A stretch of 64,000 nucleotides of DNA from Agromyces soli (GTDB lineage: Bacteria; Actinomycetota; Actinomycetes; Actinomycetales; Microbacteriaceae). Below are positions 54,502 to 63,503 of the stretch, one piece after another. Position numbers and translations under genes: made by a program. Each line of letters opens with the position of its first letter. Positions within the stretch are counted from its first letter, which is position 1. The stretch is taken from assembly GCF_022811605.1 (NCBI RefSeq), contig NZ_CP094533.1, positions 2,294,001-2,358,000 of the forward strand. Reading direction: 5' to 3'. Under the pieces are notes generated by a model. It did no database searches, was not told the origin of the DNA, and was given only the letters and a program-made list of their open reading frames with translations.

Positions 54502-55317
54502 GTGACGAGCTCGCCCGCCCTCCCGCCTCCCGCGGCGCTCGCCGCGCGGCTGCGCGCCGCCGGCTGCGTGTACGCCGAGGAGGAGGCCGCGCTGCTCCTC
54601 GAGGCGACGTCGACGGCGGCGTCGCACTCCGCGACGGCCGAACTCGAGCGGCTCGTCGTCCGTCGCGAGGCGGGGGAGCCGCTCGAGCAGCTGCTCGGCT
54701 GGGCCGAGTTCGACGGTCTCCGGCTGCAGCTCGAGCCGGGCGTCTTCGTGCCGCGCGCGCGTACGCTGCTCGTCGCCCGGGAAGCCGTGCGGCTCGCCCG
54801 CCGCTCGGCCGCGCCCGCCACCATGCTCGATCTCTGCTGCGGCGTCGGGGCGATCGGCGCGCTGCTGCAACGGGAGCTGCCCGAGGTCGTGCTCGTCGCC
54901 GTGGATCTCGACGAGGCCGCCGTCACGGCCGCGCGCCGCAACCTCGAACCCGGCGGCGCCGTCGTGCGCCGGGGCGACCTCTTCGACGCGGTCCCCGTCG
55001 AGTTCCGGGGCGGCTTCGACGTCATCGCGGTGAACGCGCCATACGTGCCGACCGCCGAGATCGCCCACATGCCGCCCGAGGCGCGCGAACACGAACACCG
55101 GCTCGCCCTCGACGGCGGCGACGACGGGCTCGCCCTGCACCGCCGCATCGCGGCCGAGGCGGGCCGCTGGCTGAGGCCCGGCGGTACCGTCGTCATCGAG
55201 TGCGCCGAGCGCCAGTCCGAGACCTCGGCGGCGCTGTTCGCGGGCGCCGGATTCTCGAGCGATGTGCTGGCCGACGAGACCATCGACGCGACGGCGGTGC
55301 GCGCCCGACTGAGCTGA
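54502..55317 (+). CDS. PrmC/HemK-related protein N5-glutamine methyltransferase-like
   Basis: A 271-residue methyltransferase related to PrmC, which methylates the Gln of release-factor GGQ motifs. Motif I is MLDLCCGVGAIGALL, and the active-site motif, NPPY in PrmC, is NAPYVPT. The NAPY form marks a related family of unknown substrate (PrmC_rel_meth). AGGAGG (54488-54493) lies 8 bases before the GTG. The canonical prmC gene is probably elsewhere. Confidence 0.85.
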   Translation: MTSSPALPPPAALAARLRAAGCVYAEEEAALLLEATSTAASHSATAELERLVVRREAGEPLEQLLGWAEFDGLRLQLEPGVFVPRARTLLVAREAVRLARRSAAPATMLDLCCGVGAIGALLQRELPEVVLVAVDLDEAAVTAARRNLEPGGAVVRRGDLFDAVPVEFRGGFDVIAVNAPYVPTAEIAHMPPEAREHEHRLALDGGDDGLALHRRIAAEAGRWLRPGGTVVIECAERQSETSAALFAGAGFSSDVLADETIDATAVRARLS

Positions 55318-55327
55318 ACCCGGGCGT

Positions 55328-55996
55328 TCAGTGGCGAGGCCTCGGCCGCAGCAGCGCGTCGACGTCCTCGTCCGGCGTCTGAGTGAAATCGAGGTACCAG
55401 CTTCCGACCGCCTCGAACCCCACGGGGGCGGACAGCACGACCACCTCGTCGAAGCCGTCGAGCTCGCTGAGCGCCTGCGGGGACGCGACCGGAGCGGCGA
55501 GCACCGCGCGCGCGGCACCGAGCGCCCGGAGCACACGTCCTGCCGCGGCGACGGTCGCGCCCGTCGCGATCCCGTCGTCGACGAGCACGACGGTCGCGTC
55601 GTGGATCGCGCCGGCCGAGGCATCCGTGCGCCACCTGGCCGCGCGACGTTCGACCGCCGCCGACTCGCGGGCGACGACCGCGGCGAGCTCCGCCTCGTCG
55701 ACCCGCGCCGCCTCGATGACGTCGTCGTTCCGCACCACGACCGCATGCGCGCCCGCCCCCGCGCCCGCCTGCCCGACCGCGCCCATGGCGAGCTCGGGCC
55801 GCCCGGGCACGCCGAGCTTGCGCACGACGACGGCCTCGAGCGGCGCCGCGAGACGAGCGGCCACCTCCGCCGCGACGGGCACGCCGCCTCGGGGGATCCC
55901 CACCACGACGAGCGGCTCCGGCCAGCTCGCTCGCCGGTGCTGCAGGGCGTCGCCGAGCAGGCGCCCGGCGTGGGCTCGATCGCGGAACGGTTCCAT
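55328..55996 (-). CDS. Type I phosphoribosyltransferase-like protein
   Basis: A 222-residue protein with the PRPP-binding motif VVLVDDGIATGAT and the N-terminal VVGIPRGGVPVAAEVA. This matches the group of PRTase-like proteins often found near erythromycin-esterase-like or hydrolase genes; they may have no nucleotide-synthesis role. The ATG at 55996 follows GGAGAA by 5 bases. It is convergent with the PrmC-like gene. Confidence 0.87.
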   Translation of the reverse strand: MEPFRDRAHAGRLLGDALQHRRASWPEPLVVVGIPRGGVPVAAEVAARLAAPLEAVVVRKLGVPGRPELAMGAVGQAGAGAGAHAVVVRNDDVIEAARVDEAELAAVVARESAAVERRAARWRTDASAGAIHDATVVLVDDGIATGATVAAAGRVLRALGAARAVLAAPVASPQALSELDGFDEVVVLSAPVGFEAVGSWYLDFTQTPDEDVDALLRPRPRH

Positions 55997-56118
55997 GACG
56001 TTCTCCGTCGTGCCATCCTCGCACGATCCCCTATGCTGTTCTCGTTCTCTTCCCCCTCGAACGGGGGAGCCCGTTCGAGGGGCGGCGGCGAAGCGGCCGA
56101 CGCTCACCTGGAGTGCAC

Positions 56119-57879
56119 GTGGGACGACACAGCGACCCGGTACCCGAACCGGGAACCCGATCGCGCCGTGAAGCGAGACGAGCCGAGCGCCGCAGCGCCG
56201 GCACGCCTCGTCGACGGCGCGCCCTGATCGCCGGCGGCGTCGCCGTGGTGCTCGTCGCCACCGGTGGGGCGCTCTGGGCGGGCGGCGTCATCGCGCCGCC
56301 CGCGTCGCCCGCCGCCGCCGAGGGGTGCCCGGAACCGCGCGCGATCGTCGTCGTCGCGGATCCGTCCATCGCGGACGCCGCGCGCCAGACCGCCGAGCGC
56401 CTCGGCGCCGACTCGGGCGCGTGCCTCGCCGCCGAGGTCGTCGCGCAGGACTCCGCCGACACCGCAGCCGCCCTCGCCGCCGGCAGCTTCACGGGCGACG
56501 CCTGGATCCCCGACTCGAGCGTCTGGGTCGCCAGGTTGGGGGCGCTCGCCCAGTCGTTCGGCCGGCAGGCCCCCGTGCTCGATTCGCAGGGCTCGGTCGC
56601 CGTCTCGCCGGTCGTGCTCGCGACGCCGAGCGCCGCGGTCGATGCCCTCCCGGTGGAGCCGAGCTGGGCGGCGGTGCGCGACCGCACGCTCACCGCGCTC
56701 CTCCCGGACCCGGAGGCCAGCGCCGCGAGCCTCGCCGCCCTCTCCGCGGTGCAGGCCGTGTCCGCCCCCGAGGAACCCCGCCAGCTCGCCGCGGCGATGC
56801 TCGCGCTGGGCCGGGTCATCCCCGCCTCGGCGGACGCGGCGATCTCGTCCGCGGCCGCCGGCTCGGTCGTCGTGATGAGCGAGTCCGAGGTGGCCCGCCA
56901 CAACCGCGACCGTCCCGCGCAGCTGCTCATCGCGAAGTACCCGGCCGACGGCACCGTCGTCCTCGACTACCCCTTCGTCCGGGTGCCGGCGGCGGCGGGC
57001 TCCGGTTCGGCCGACGCCATCGCCGCCGCGCACGCGGACACCGCGACCGGCATCGCCGACTTCGAGGCCGCGCTCCGCGCCGAGTCCGCTCCGCTGCTGC
57101 ACGCCGGGCTCCGCCGCCCGGACGGCTCCGGCACGATCACGACCTCGGGCGTCAGCGCGGAGCTGCCGTTCCCGGACACCGTGCTCGAGACCGCGCTCGC
57201 CGCGGACTCGCTCGGCACGGGCCAGCTGGAGCTGCTGCGGCAGTGGGGCGTCATGACGCTGCGCTCGCGCATGCTCGCCGTCATCGACGTCTCGGGGTCG
57301 ATGGCCGACCCGGCCGGTGACGGCCTGCGTCGGATCGACCTGTTCCAACGAGCCGCCGGCGGCGCGCTCGCGCAGTTCTCCGGGGAGGTGCAGCTCGGCG
57401 TCTGGGTCTTCTCGACGGCGCGCGACGGCGAGCGGGACTGGGAGGAGCTCGCCCCCATCGCCCCGCTGGCCGACGAGGGGCACACGGCACACGTGATGGG
57501 CGTGGTCGCCTCCCTGCCGGACCGACTCGGCGGCGCGACGGGGCTCTACGACACGACCCTCGCCGCGGTCGATCGTGTGCGCGAGGGCTACGACCCGAAG
57601 AAGATGAACTCGGTGCTGCTCATCACCGACGGCCGCAACGAGGACGAGAACGGCCTGGGGCTCGACCAGCTGCTCACGCAGCTCGCCGAACGGCAGGACC
57701 CGGAGCGACCGGTACCGGTCATCATGGTCGGATTCGGGCCCGACACCGACCTCGAGGCCATGCAGCGCATCGCCGAGGTGACCGGCGGCGCCGCGTATTC
57801 GGCGACGAAGCCCGAAGACCTCGGCATCGTGCTGGTGGACGCGCTTTCGCAGCGGGCCTGTCGTCCCGACTGCGGCTGA
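56119..57879 (+). CDS. Substrate-binding and VWA domain membrane protein
   Basis: A 586-residue protein: a basic cytosolic N-terminus, one membrane helix (ALIAGGVAVVLVATGGALWAGGV), a solute-binding-like extracytoplasmic domain (about residues 65-340), and a C-terminal von Willebrand A domain with the MIDAS motif DVSGSM and VLLITDGRNEDENG. Fused binding plus VWA proteins are known in actinobacteria, and their role is unclear, perhaps metal-dependent adhesion or chelation. GGAG lies 5 bases before the GTG at 56119; GTG 56113 is two codons earlier. A TATGCT hexamer at 56032-56037 is a possible -10. Confidence 0.85.
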   Translation: MGRHSDPVPEPGTRSRREARRAERRSAGTPRRRRALIAGGVAVVLVATGGALWAGGVIAPPASPAAAEGCPEPRAIVVVADPSIADAARQTAERLGADSGACLAAEVVAQDSADTAAALAAGSFTGDAWIPDSSVWVARLGALAQSFGRQAPVLDSQGSVAVSPVVLATPSAAVDALPVEPSWAAVRDRTLTALLPDPEASAASLAALSAVQAVSAPEEPRQLAAAMLALGRVIPASADAAISSAAAGSVVVMSESEVARHNRDRPAQLLIAKYPADGTVVLDYPFVRVPAAAGSGSADAIAAAHADTATGIADFEAALRAESAPLLHAGLRRPDGSGTITTSGVSAELPFPDTVLETALAADSLGTGQLELLRQWGVMTLRSRMLAVIDVSGSMADPAGDGLRRIDLFQRAAGGALAQFSGEVQLGVWVFSTARDGERDWEELAPIAPLADEGHTAHVMGVVASLPDRLGGATGLYDTTLAAVDRVREGYDPKKMNSVLLITDGRNEDENGLGLDQLLTQLAERQDPERPVPVIMVGFGPDTDLEAMQRIAEVTGGAAYSATKPEDLGIVLVDALSQRACRPDCG

Positions 57880-57880
57880 G

Positions 57881-57936
57881 CGACACGACGTCGGCCTCGG
57901 CACCCGCGGGTGCCGAGGCCGACGTCGATCGTGTCG
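57881..57936. terminator. Long stem-loop between VWA and MFS genes
   Basis: A perfect 40-base palindrome (57887-57926) with the half-site GACGTCGGCCTCGGCACCCG gives a stem of up to 20 bp, and outer CGACAC/GTGTCG arms add six pairs across a bulge. It lies between the convergent stops at 57879 and 57945. Strong candidate for a bidirectional terminator. Confidence 0.85.
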
Positions 57937-57944
57937 CTGTGTGC

Positions 57945-59546
57945 TCAGTGACCGATGGGTGCGCCCTCGCCCATGTCGGCGGGCTTGCGGACGAAGAAGG
58001 TGCCCACGACGGCCGCAACGGAGATGATCGCGCCCACCAGGAAGGCCGCGCGGATGCCGGCCGCCTCCGAGGTCTCGAGGGCCGCCCCCGTCGCCGCCAC
58101 CGCCGCCGACTGCGCCGTCATCACCGTGATGAACAGGGCCGTGCCCGCCGCGCCCGCCACCTGCTGCACGGTACCGACGATCGCGGATCCGTGCGAGTAG
58201 AACCGCGGCTCGATCGAGCCGAGCGCCGAGGTGAACAGCGGCGTGAACATGAACGCGAGTGCCGCGGAGAGCACGACGTGCGCCACGAGCATCAGCCACC
58301 ACGGCGTCTGTTCGCCCACCATCGTGAGCGACCAGAGCACGCCGCTGACGACGATGCTGCCGGGCACGAGCAGCGGGGTCGGTCCGACCCGGTCGTAGAG
58401 GCGTCCCACGGTCGGCCCGAGCAGGCCCATCACGAGGCCGCCGGGCAGGAGCAGCAGCCCGGTCGCGAGCGGCTCGAGGTGCAGCACGTTCTGCAGGTAG
58501 ATCGGCAGCAGGATGATCGTGCCGAACAGCGCCGCCATCATGACGACCATGAGCGCGATCGACACCGCGAAGTTGCGCGAGTGGAAGGTGCGCAGGTCGA
58601 GCAGCGCCCGGTCGCGGCGCTGCAGCAGCAGCTGTCGCCAGATGAACGCCCCGAGGGCGATGACGCCGACGCCGAGCGCGACCCACAGCGGCACGGTGTC
58701 GCCGGGCGACTTGCCGGTGACGACGCCGCCGAGGATGCTCAGGCCGTAGACGATGCCGCCGAAACCGAAGGCCGACAGCACCACGGAGAACACGTCGAGC
58801 GGCAGCACGCGGGTCTCGCTGACGTTCTCGACCTTGCGGAAGCCGATCACGAGCATGACGAGGGCGATCGGCAGCACGAACCAGAACATGAACCGCCAGG
58901 AGAGGAAGTTCAGCACGAGGCCGGAGATGGTCGGCCCGATGGCGGGCGCGACCGACATCACGATCGACACGCGGCCCATGAAGCGGCCGCGGTCGCTCGG
59001 GGCGACGACCGTCATGAGGGTCGTCATGAGCAGCGGCATCATGATCGCCGTGCCGGTGGCCTGCACGATACGGCCGCCGAGGAGCACCTCGAAGCCGGGC
59101 GCCGTCGCGGCGATCAGCGTGCCCGCCGAGAACAGCGACATGGCCGTGATGAACATCGCCCGGGTCGGGAACCGCTGCAGCAGGAAGCCCGTGATCGGGA
59201 TGACGACCGCCATCGTGAGCATGAACGCCGTCGTCAGCCACTGGGCCGCCGACAGCGAGATGTGCAGGTCGTCGACGAGGTGCGGGATCGCGACGCCCAT
59301 GATCGTCTCGTTGAGGAAGACGACGAAGGTGGCGCCGAGCAGCAGCCAGATGACCTTGGTGTCGCGGGCGCCGTGCGCGGGCTGGCCGGCGCGGATGGCC
59401 GCGTCCTCCGCCGCGGCAGCGGTGGAGTCGGCGAGGGCCGCGTCGGCGGCGGCAGCGGTCGAGGCGGTGTCCGCCCGGCCGGCGGACGGGGCGGGCTGAA
59501 CGGGGTCGAGGTCGGAAACGGCGCGTTCGGTCAAGGAGGTTCCCAT
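57945..59546 (-). CDS. MDR-family MFS transporter (DHA2, 14 helices)
   Basis: A 533-residue drug:proton antiporter of the DHA2 class. After a 60-residue Ala-rich cytosolic N-terminus come 14 membrane helices with motif FLNETIMGVAIPHL in helix 1, GRIVQATGTAIMMPL, and motif C APAIGPTISGLVL. DHA2 members export drugs, dyes or antiseptics. AGGAGG precedes the ATG by 6 bases on the minus strand. The 130-bp upstream gap carries an A+T-rich stretch with direct CAGATCG repeats (59627-59640) that may be an operator. Confidence 0.92.
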   Translation of the reverse strand: MGTSLTERAVSDLDPVQPAPSAGRADTASTAAAADAALADSTAAAAEDAAIRAGQPAHGARDTKVIWLLLGATFVVFLNETIMGVAIPHLVDDLHISLSAAQWLTTAFMLTMAVVIPITGFLLQRFPTRAMFITAMSLFSAGTLIAATAPGFEVLLGGRIVQATGTAIMMPLLMTTLMTVVAPSDRGRFMGRVSIVMSVAPAIGPTISGLVLNFLSWRFMFWFVLPIALVMLVIGFRKVENVSETRVLPLDVFSVVLSAFGFGGIVYGLSILGGVVTGKSPGDTVPLWVALGVGVIALGAFIWRQLLLQRRDRALLDLRTFHSRNFAVSIALMVVMMAALFGTIILLPIYLQNVLHLEPLATGLLLLPGGLVMGLLGPTVGRLYDRVGPTPLLVPGSIVVSGVLWSLTMVGEQTPWWLMLVAHVVLSAALAFMFTPLFTSALGSIEPRFYSHGSAIVGTVQQVAGAAGTALFITVMTAQSAAVAATGAALETSEAAGIRAAFLVGAIISVAAVVGTFFVRKPADMGEGAPIGH

Positions 59547-59677
59547 CGAGGAGGACGGCGCGGACGAGCGCCTGAAAGTGGTGCGTCGGTGCAGAGTGCA
59601 ACCCGCCCTGGATCAGGCGCTATTCCCAGATCGGCAGATCGATAGGAATGAATACGAAACGCGAGGATCGCGGCGGA

Positions 59678-59815
59678 CTACGGGGCGGGCGCGGGCCCGT
59701 CGGTCGGGCTCGGCTCGGGGAGCCAGCCCTTCAGCAGCTGCTCTTCGGGAGCGAGCTCGTCTTCGATGCGGCGCTCGCGCTCGTCATCGGAGGGGGTGGG
59801 AGTTGCATCGCTCAT
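59678..59815 (-). CDS. 45-residue acidic small protein
   Basis: ATG at 59815 to TAG at 59678 encodes 45 residues, with DDERERRIEDELAPEEQL as a charged helix and a Pro-rich tail. TATCTT (59822-59827) lies 6 bases upstream on the same strand, the pattern of leaderless starts seen elsewhere in the window, and G or C fills most third codon positions. It has no known homologue to me. The 342-bp gap between the MFS and nifS genes holds only this ORF and the MFS upstream region. Confidence 0.5.
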   Translation of the reverse strand: MSDATPTPSDDERERRIEDELAPEEQLLKGWLPEPSPTDGPAPAP

Positions 59816-59821
59816 GGTTCC

Positions 59822-59827
59822 AAGATA
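59822..59827 (-). promoter_or_regulatory. -10 element TATCTT for the 45-residue ORF
   Basis: On the minus strand TATCTT is followed by 6 bases and the ATG at 59815. Confidence 0.4.
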
Positions 59828-59888
59828 GCGCGGGCCGCCGACACCCGCATCGCTCGTGCGCGGGTCGGCGCCGGCCAGCGCCCCAAGC

Positions 59889-61043
59889 TCAGCCGCGGTG
59901 CCCGAGCCCGAGCCCGCGCACCGCGGCGACCGCCCGGCTCGCCGCGAGGACCGTCGTCTCGATCTCCGCCGCCGTCGTCGCGGCGCCGAGCGTGAAGCGC
60001 ACCGCCGTGCCCGCGAGCTCGGCAGGCACGCCCATCGCCGTGAGCACGTGGGAGGGCTCCGTGCGGCCGACCGCGCAGGCGGAGCCGCTCGACGAGATCA
60101 CGCCGTCGCGTTCGAGCTCGAGCAGGACGGCCTCGCCGCTCGCGCCGGGGAAGAGGAACGAGGCCGTCGAGGCGAGCCGCCGACTGGGATGGCCCGTCAG
60201 GCGCGACTCGGGGATCTCGGCGAGGACGCGGGCGACCAGCAGCCCGCCGAGCTCGTCCGTGCGGGCGCCGTGCTCCTCGCGCTCCCGTTCGGCGAGCTCG
60301 AGCGCCGTCGCGAAGGCCACGGCGCCGGCCACGTTCTCGGTGCCGGAGCGGCGGCCGCGCTCCTGCCCGCCGCCGTGCAGCACCGGCTCGAGGGGCACCC
60401 GGCCGCGTACGACGAGCGCCCCGACGCCCTTCGGCGCCCCGACCTTGTGCCCCGCGAGGCTCAGGGCGTCCACGCCGAGGGCGTCGAGCCCGAGCGGCAG
60501 CCGCCCGGCGGCCTGCACGGCGTCGCTGTGCACCACGGCCCCGCGTTCGCGGGCGAGCGCCGCGAGCTCGGCCAGCGGCTGCACGGTGCCGACCTCGTTG
60601 TTCGCGAGCTGGATCGAGACGAGCGTCGTGTCCGGTCGCAGCACCGCGGCGAGCGCCTCGGGATGCACGAGGCCCGAGGCATCCACCGGCACGACGTCGA
60701 GGGCGTAGCCGTGCACGCGCTCCAGGAACCGCGCCGACTCCAGCACCGCCTCGTGCTCGATCGCCGAGACGACGAGGTGCCGCCCGCGCGGCGCGGCGAG
60801 CGCCGGGCCCTTCAGCGCCAGGTTGTCGGCCTCGGTGCCGCCGCTCGTGAAGACGACCTCGCCGGGCCGCGCGCCCGTCGCCGCCGCCACGCGCTCGCGC
60901 GCCCACTCGAGCGCCGAGGCCGCCTGCTCACCGAGCCCGTGGCTGCTGGAGGGGTTCCCGAAGGCGCCCGTCAGGTACGGCCACATCGCCTCGAGCGCCT
61001 CGCGGCGGACCGGACCCGTGGCGGCATGGTCGAGATAGATCAC
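59889..61043 (-). CDS. Cysteine desulfurase (NifS/IscS-like) of the nad operon
   Basis: A 384-residue PLP enzyme that takes sulfur from cysteine. The PLP lysine is in SLAGHKVGAPKG and the catalytic cysteine loop is SSSGSACAVGR; IYLDHAATGP opens the fold and GGGQERGRRSGTEN is conserved. Its GTG overlaps the nadC stop as GTGA. In several bacteria a nifS-like gene is linked to nadA or nadB, and its product assembles the iron-sulfur cluster of quinolinate synthase; that role is likely here. Confidence 0.93.
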   Translation of the reverse strand: MIYLDHAATGPVRREALEAMWPYLTGAFGNPSSSHGLGEQAASALEWARERVAAATGARPGEVVFTSGGTEADNLALKGPALAAPRGRHLVVSAIEHEAVLESARFLERVHGYALDVVPVDASGLVHPEALAAVLRPDTTLVSIQLANNEVGTVQPLAELAALARERGAVVHSDAVQAAGRLPLGLDALGVDALSLAGHKVGAPKGVGALVVRGRVPLEPVLHGGGQERGRRSGTENVAGAVAFATALELAEREREEHGARTDELGGLLVARVLAEIPESRLTGHPSRRLASTASFLFPGASGEAVLLELERDGVISSSGSACAVGRTEPSHVLTAMGVPAELAGTAVRFTLGAATTAAEIETTVLAASRAVAAVRGLGLGHRG

Positions 61044-61912
61044 GTGGCCGAACCGCCCTCCGCCTGCACGTCCAGGTCGAGCCCGAGGTCGAGGGAGCGG
61101 ACCGAGTGGGTGAGGGCGCCGACCGAGATCACGTCGACCCCCGTCGCGGCGATCGCGGCGACCGTGTCGAGCGTCACCCCGCCCGAGGCCTCGACGATCG
61201 CGCGCCCCGCGATCCGCTCCACGCCGGCGACGAGCTCGTCGAGCGGGAAGTTGTCGAGCATGACCGTGTCGGCTCCGCCGTCGAGCACGGCGTCGAGCTG
61301 GTCGAGCCGGTCCACCTCGACCTCGAGGTGCACGGTGTGGCCGAGCCGCTCCCGCGCCCCGCGCAGCGCGGTGGCGAGGTCGAGTCCGCCGGACGTGAGG
61401 ACCGCGAGGTGGTTGTCCTTCGCCATCACCGCGTCGGAGAGCGAGCGACGGTGGTTGCGGCCGCCGCCGTCGCGCACCGCGCGGCGTTCGAGGCTGCGCA
61501 GGCCGGGCGTGGTCTTCCGGGTGTCGACGATGCGGGCGCGCGTGCCGGCGACGGCAGCGACGTACTTCGCAGTCAGGGTGGCGATCCCGCTCATCCGCTG
61601 CACCAGGTTCAGGCCCACCCGCTCGGCGGTGAGCACCGCGCGCGCGGGTCCGCGCACGGTGGCGAGTGTCTGCCCGGCCTCGAAGGGCTCGCCGTCGTGC
61701 ACGAGGAACTCGACGTCGATCGCCGGGTCGACGAGCCGGAACGCCGCCCGGAACGCATCGGAACCGCTGAGCACGCCGGCCTCCCGGGCGACGAGCGCGG
61801 CGTCGGCGACGGCGTCCGCGGGGATGAGGGTCTCCGAGGTGAGGTCCCCCCAGGGCGCGTCCTCGTCGAGCGCGGCGGAGACGAGGCGGTCGAGCTCTCG
61901 GTCGGTGGTCAT
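61040..61912 (-). CDS. nadC: Nicotinate-nucleotide pyrophosphorylase (quinolinate phosphoribosyltransferase)
   Basis: Converts quinolinate and PRPP to nicotinate mononucleotide, the third step of NAD synthesis from aspartate. It has 290 residues, with EDAPWGDLTSE at the N-terminus, IVDTRKTTPGLRSLERRAVRDGGG-type substrate loop (Arg/Lys-rich) and LEVEVDRLDQLD with VEASGGVTLDTV for phosphate binding. Its ATG overlaps the nadB stop by one base (TGATG), and its stop overlaps nifS. Confidence 0.95.
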   Translation of the reverse strand: MTTDRELDRLVSAALDEDAPWGDLTSETLIPADAVADAALVAREAGVLSGSDAFRAAFRLVDPAIDVEFLVHDGEPFEAGQTLATVRGPARAVLTAERVGLNLVQRMSGIATLTAKYVAAVAGTRARIVDTRKTTPGLRSLERRAVRDGGGRNHRRSLSDAVMAKDNHLAVLTSGGLDLATALRGARERLGHTVHLEVEVDRLDQLDAVLDGGADTVMLDNFPLDELVAGVERIAGRAIVEASGGVTLDTVAAIAATGVDVISVGALTHSVRSLDLGLDLDVQAEGGSAT

Positions 61913-63501
61913 CAGGCGGCCTCCTCGAACGGCGCGGACGGGATCTGGGCGGTGACGGAGTCGGTGCGGAAGTGCGCGCCGACGCTGGCCGTTCGGGCGA
62001 GCGCCGCGGCGACGGTGCGGCGGGCGAGCTCGAGCAGGTTGCGGTCCTCGGCGCTCGGCCGATCGCGCACCTCGGGCGCGCGCCAGCTCGCGAGGACGGA
62101 TGCCGCCGCCTCGAGACCGGCCGCCGAGCGCTCGAGCCCGGCGGCGTCCCACATGAGCGCGCGGAGCGCCCCCCGGTCCATCGCTCGCCCCCCACCTCGA
62201 CTTGCCCGACTTTCACGAAAGTCGGGCAAGTCGGGGGAGAGGTCTCGACTTGCCCGACTTTCACGAACGTCGGGCAAGTCGGGGGAGAGGTCTCGACTTG
62301 CCCGACTTTCGTGAAAGTCGGGCAACTCGGGGGCGGGGGTGGCGACGAGGGCGCGCGCGGCGCGCTCGGCGAACACGGCGGCCTCGAGCAGCGAGTTCGA
62401 GGCGAGCCGGTTGGCGCCATGCACGCCGGTGCGGGCGCACTCGCCGACGGCGAAGAGGTTCGGCAGCGTGGTGCGGGCGTCGAGGTCGACGACGATCCCG
62501 CCCATCGCGTAGTGCGCGGCGGGGGTCACCGGGATCGGATCGCGCGACCAGTCGAACCCGGCGTCGCGCACGATGCGGTCGAGCCCCGGGAATCGGCGGG
62601 CGAGCGCCTTCCCGCCGAGCGCCGTCGCGTCGAGCAGCACGGGCGCGCCGGCCTGCCCGGCCATCGTGCGCCACACGGCACGGGCGACGACATCGCGCGG
62701 GGCGAGCTCGGCCAGCGGATGCGCCTCGGCGAGGAACCGCCGCCCCGAGGCATCCCGCAGCACCGCGCCCTCGCCGCGCACCGCCTCGGAGATGAGCGGC
62801 GTTCCGGGCACCGCGAGCGCGGTCGGATGGAACTGCACGAACTCGAGGTCGGCGAGTTCTGCACCGGCACGGGCCGCGGCGGCGACCCCGTCGCCAGTCG
62901 CCACGCCGGGGTTCGTCGTGTGCAGATAGAGCTGCCCAGCCCCGCCGGTGGCGAGCACCACCCGGTCGGCTCGGCGTTCGACGATCGTTCCGTCCGCGCC
63001 GAGCAGCACGGCCCCGACGACCGCGCCGCCCTCCACGAGGAGATCGAGCAGCATCGTGCGCTCGTGCACCGCGACGGACCGCCGTCGCACGGTCGCGACC
63101 AGCGCCGCCTCGATCGCTGCGCCGGTCGCGTCACCGCCGGCGTGCACGATGCGCGCGCGGGAATGCGCCGCCTCGAGGCCGCGCTCCAGTCCCGACTCGT
63201 CGCGGTCGAAACCGACGCCGAAGCGGATCAGATCGCGCACCCGGGCCGGTCCCTCCTCGCAGAGCACGCGCACCACCTCGGGATCGGCGAGGCCGGCGCC
63301 CGCGGCGATCGTGTCGGCGTAGTGCCGCTCGGCCGAGTCGTCGGGGAACAGCGCGGCCGCGATGCCACCCTGCGCGTAGCGGGTGCTGCCCTCGGCCAGT
63401 TCGGTCTTCGTGACCAGTTCGACGGTGCAGCCGGCCTCGGCGGCGCGCACCGCGGTCCACAGGCCCGCGATCCCGCCGCCGACGACGAGCACGCTCGGCA
63501 C
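61912..63501 (-). CDS. nadB: L-aspartate oxidase with in-frame palindromic repeat insert
   Basis: Oxidises aspartate to iminoaspartate with FAD in the first step of NAD synthesis. It has 529 residues. The dinucleotide site is VVGGGIAGLWTA, followed by GGIAAALFPDDSAE, FVQFHPTAL, and GVHGANRLASNSLLE. Residues about 392-435, between the FAD/substrate part and the C-terminal helical domain, consist of three 16-residue repeats of the form DLPDFRESRASRDLSP. They are encoded by palindromes of the dispersed family and use codons such as TTG, TTT, AGT, GCA and CGA that are rare in the rest of the gene. The GTG at 63501 begins 2 bases after the nadA stop. Confidence 0.94.
   Translation of the reverse strand: MPSVLVVGGGIAGLWTAVRAAEAGCTVELVTKTELAEGSTRYAQGGIAAALFPDDSAERHYADTIAAGAGLADPEVVRVLCEEGPARVRDLIRFGVGFDRDESGLERGLEAAHSRARIVHAGGDATGAAIEAALVATVRRRSVAVHERTMLLDLLVEGGAVVGAVLLGADGTIVERRADRVVLATGGAGQLYLHTTNPGVATGDGVAAAARAGAELADLEFVQFHPTALAVPGTPLISEAVRGEGAVLRDASGRRFLAEAHPLAELAPRDVVARAVWRTMAGQAGAPVLLDATALGGKALARRFPGLDRIVRDAGFDWSRDPIPVTPAAHYAMGGIVVDLDARTTLPNLFAVGECARTGVHGANRLASNSLLEAAVFAERAARALVATPAPELPDFHESRASRDLSPDLPDVRESRASRDLSPDLPDFRESRASRGGGRAMDRGALRALMWDAAGLERSAAGLEAAASVLASWRAPEVRDRPSAEDRNLLELARRTVAAALARTASVGAHFRTDSVTAQIPSAPFEEAA
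62198..62329. repeat. Three tandem 48-bp palindromic repeats inside nadB
   Basis: Units at 62198-62233, 62246-62281 and 62294-62329 each have 17-bp arms CGACTTGCCCGACTTTC and its complement around a 2-base loop (AC, AC, GT). Unit 1 is perfect; units 2 and 3 have one mismatch each. The 12-base spacers GGGGAGAGGTCT are identical, so the period is exactly 48 bases (16 codons). The reading frame of nadB stays open through all three. Confidence 0.95.
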
Positions 63502-63503
63502 GG

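Noticed and set aside
56104..59601. An open frame of over 1,100 codons on the minus strand across the VWA and MFS genes
   Set aside because: It runs antisense to the VWA gene and in another frame of the MFS gene, is very Arg/Ala/Gly-rich, and shows no domain. Such frames are expected in DNA of this G+C content.
62198..62329. A CRISPR array in nadB
   Set aside because: The repeats are palindromic, the 12-base spacers are identical and far too short, there are no cas genes, and the array is coding.
61912..63501. NadB as a broken gene because of the repeat insert
   Set aside because: The frame is open throughout, both flanking domains keep their motifs, and the neighbours are coupled to it.
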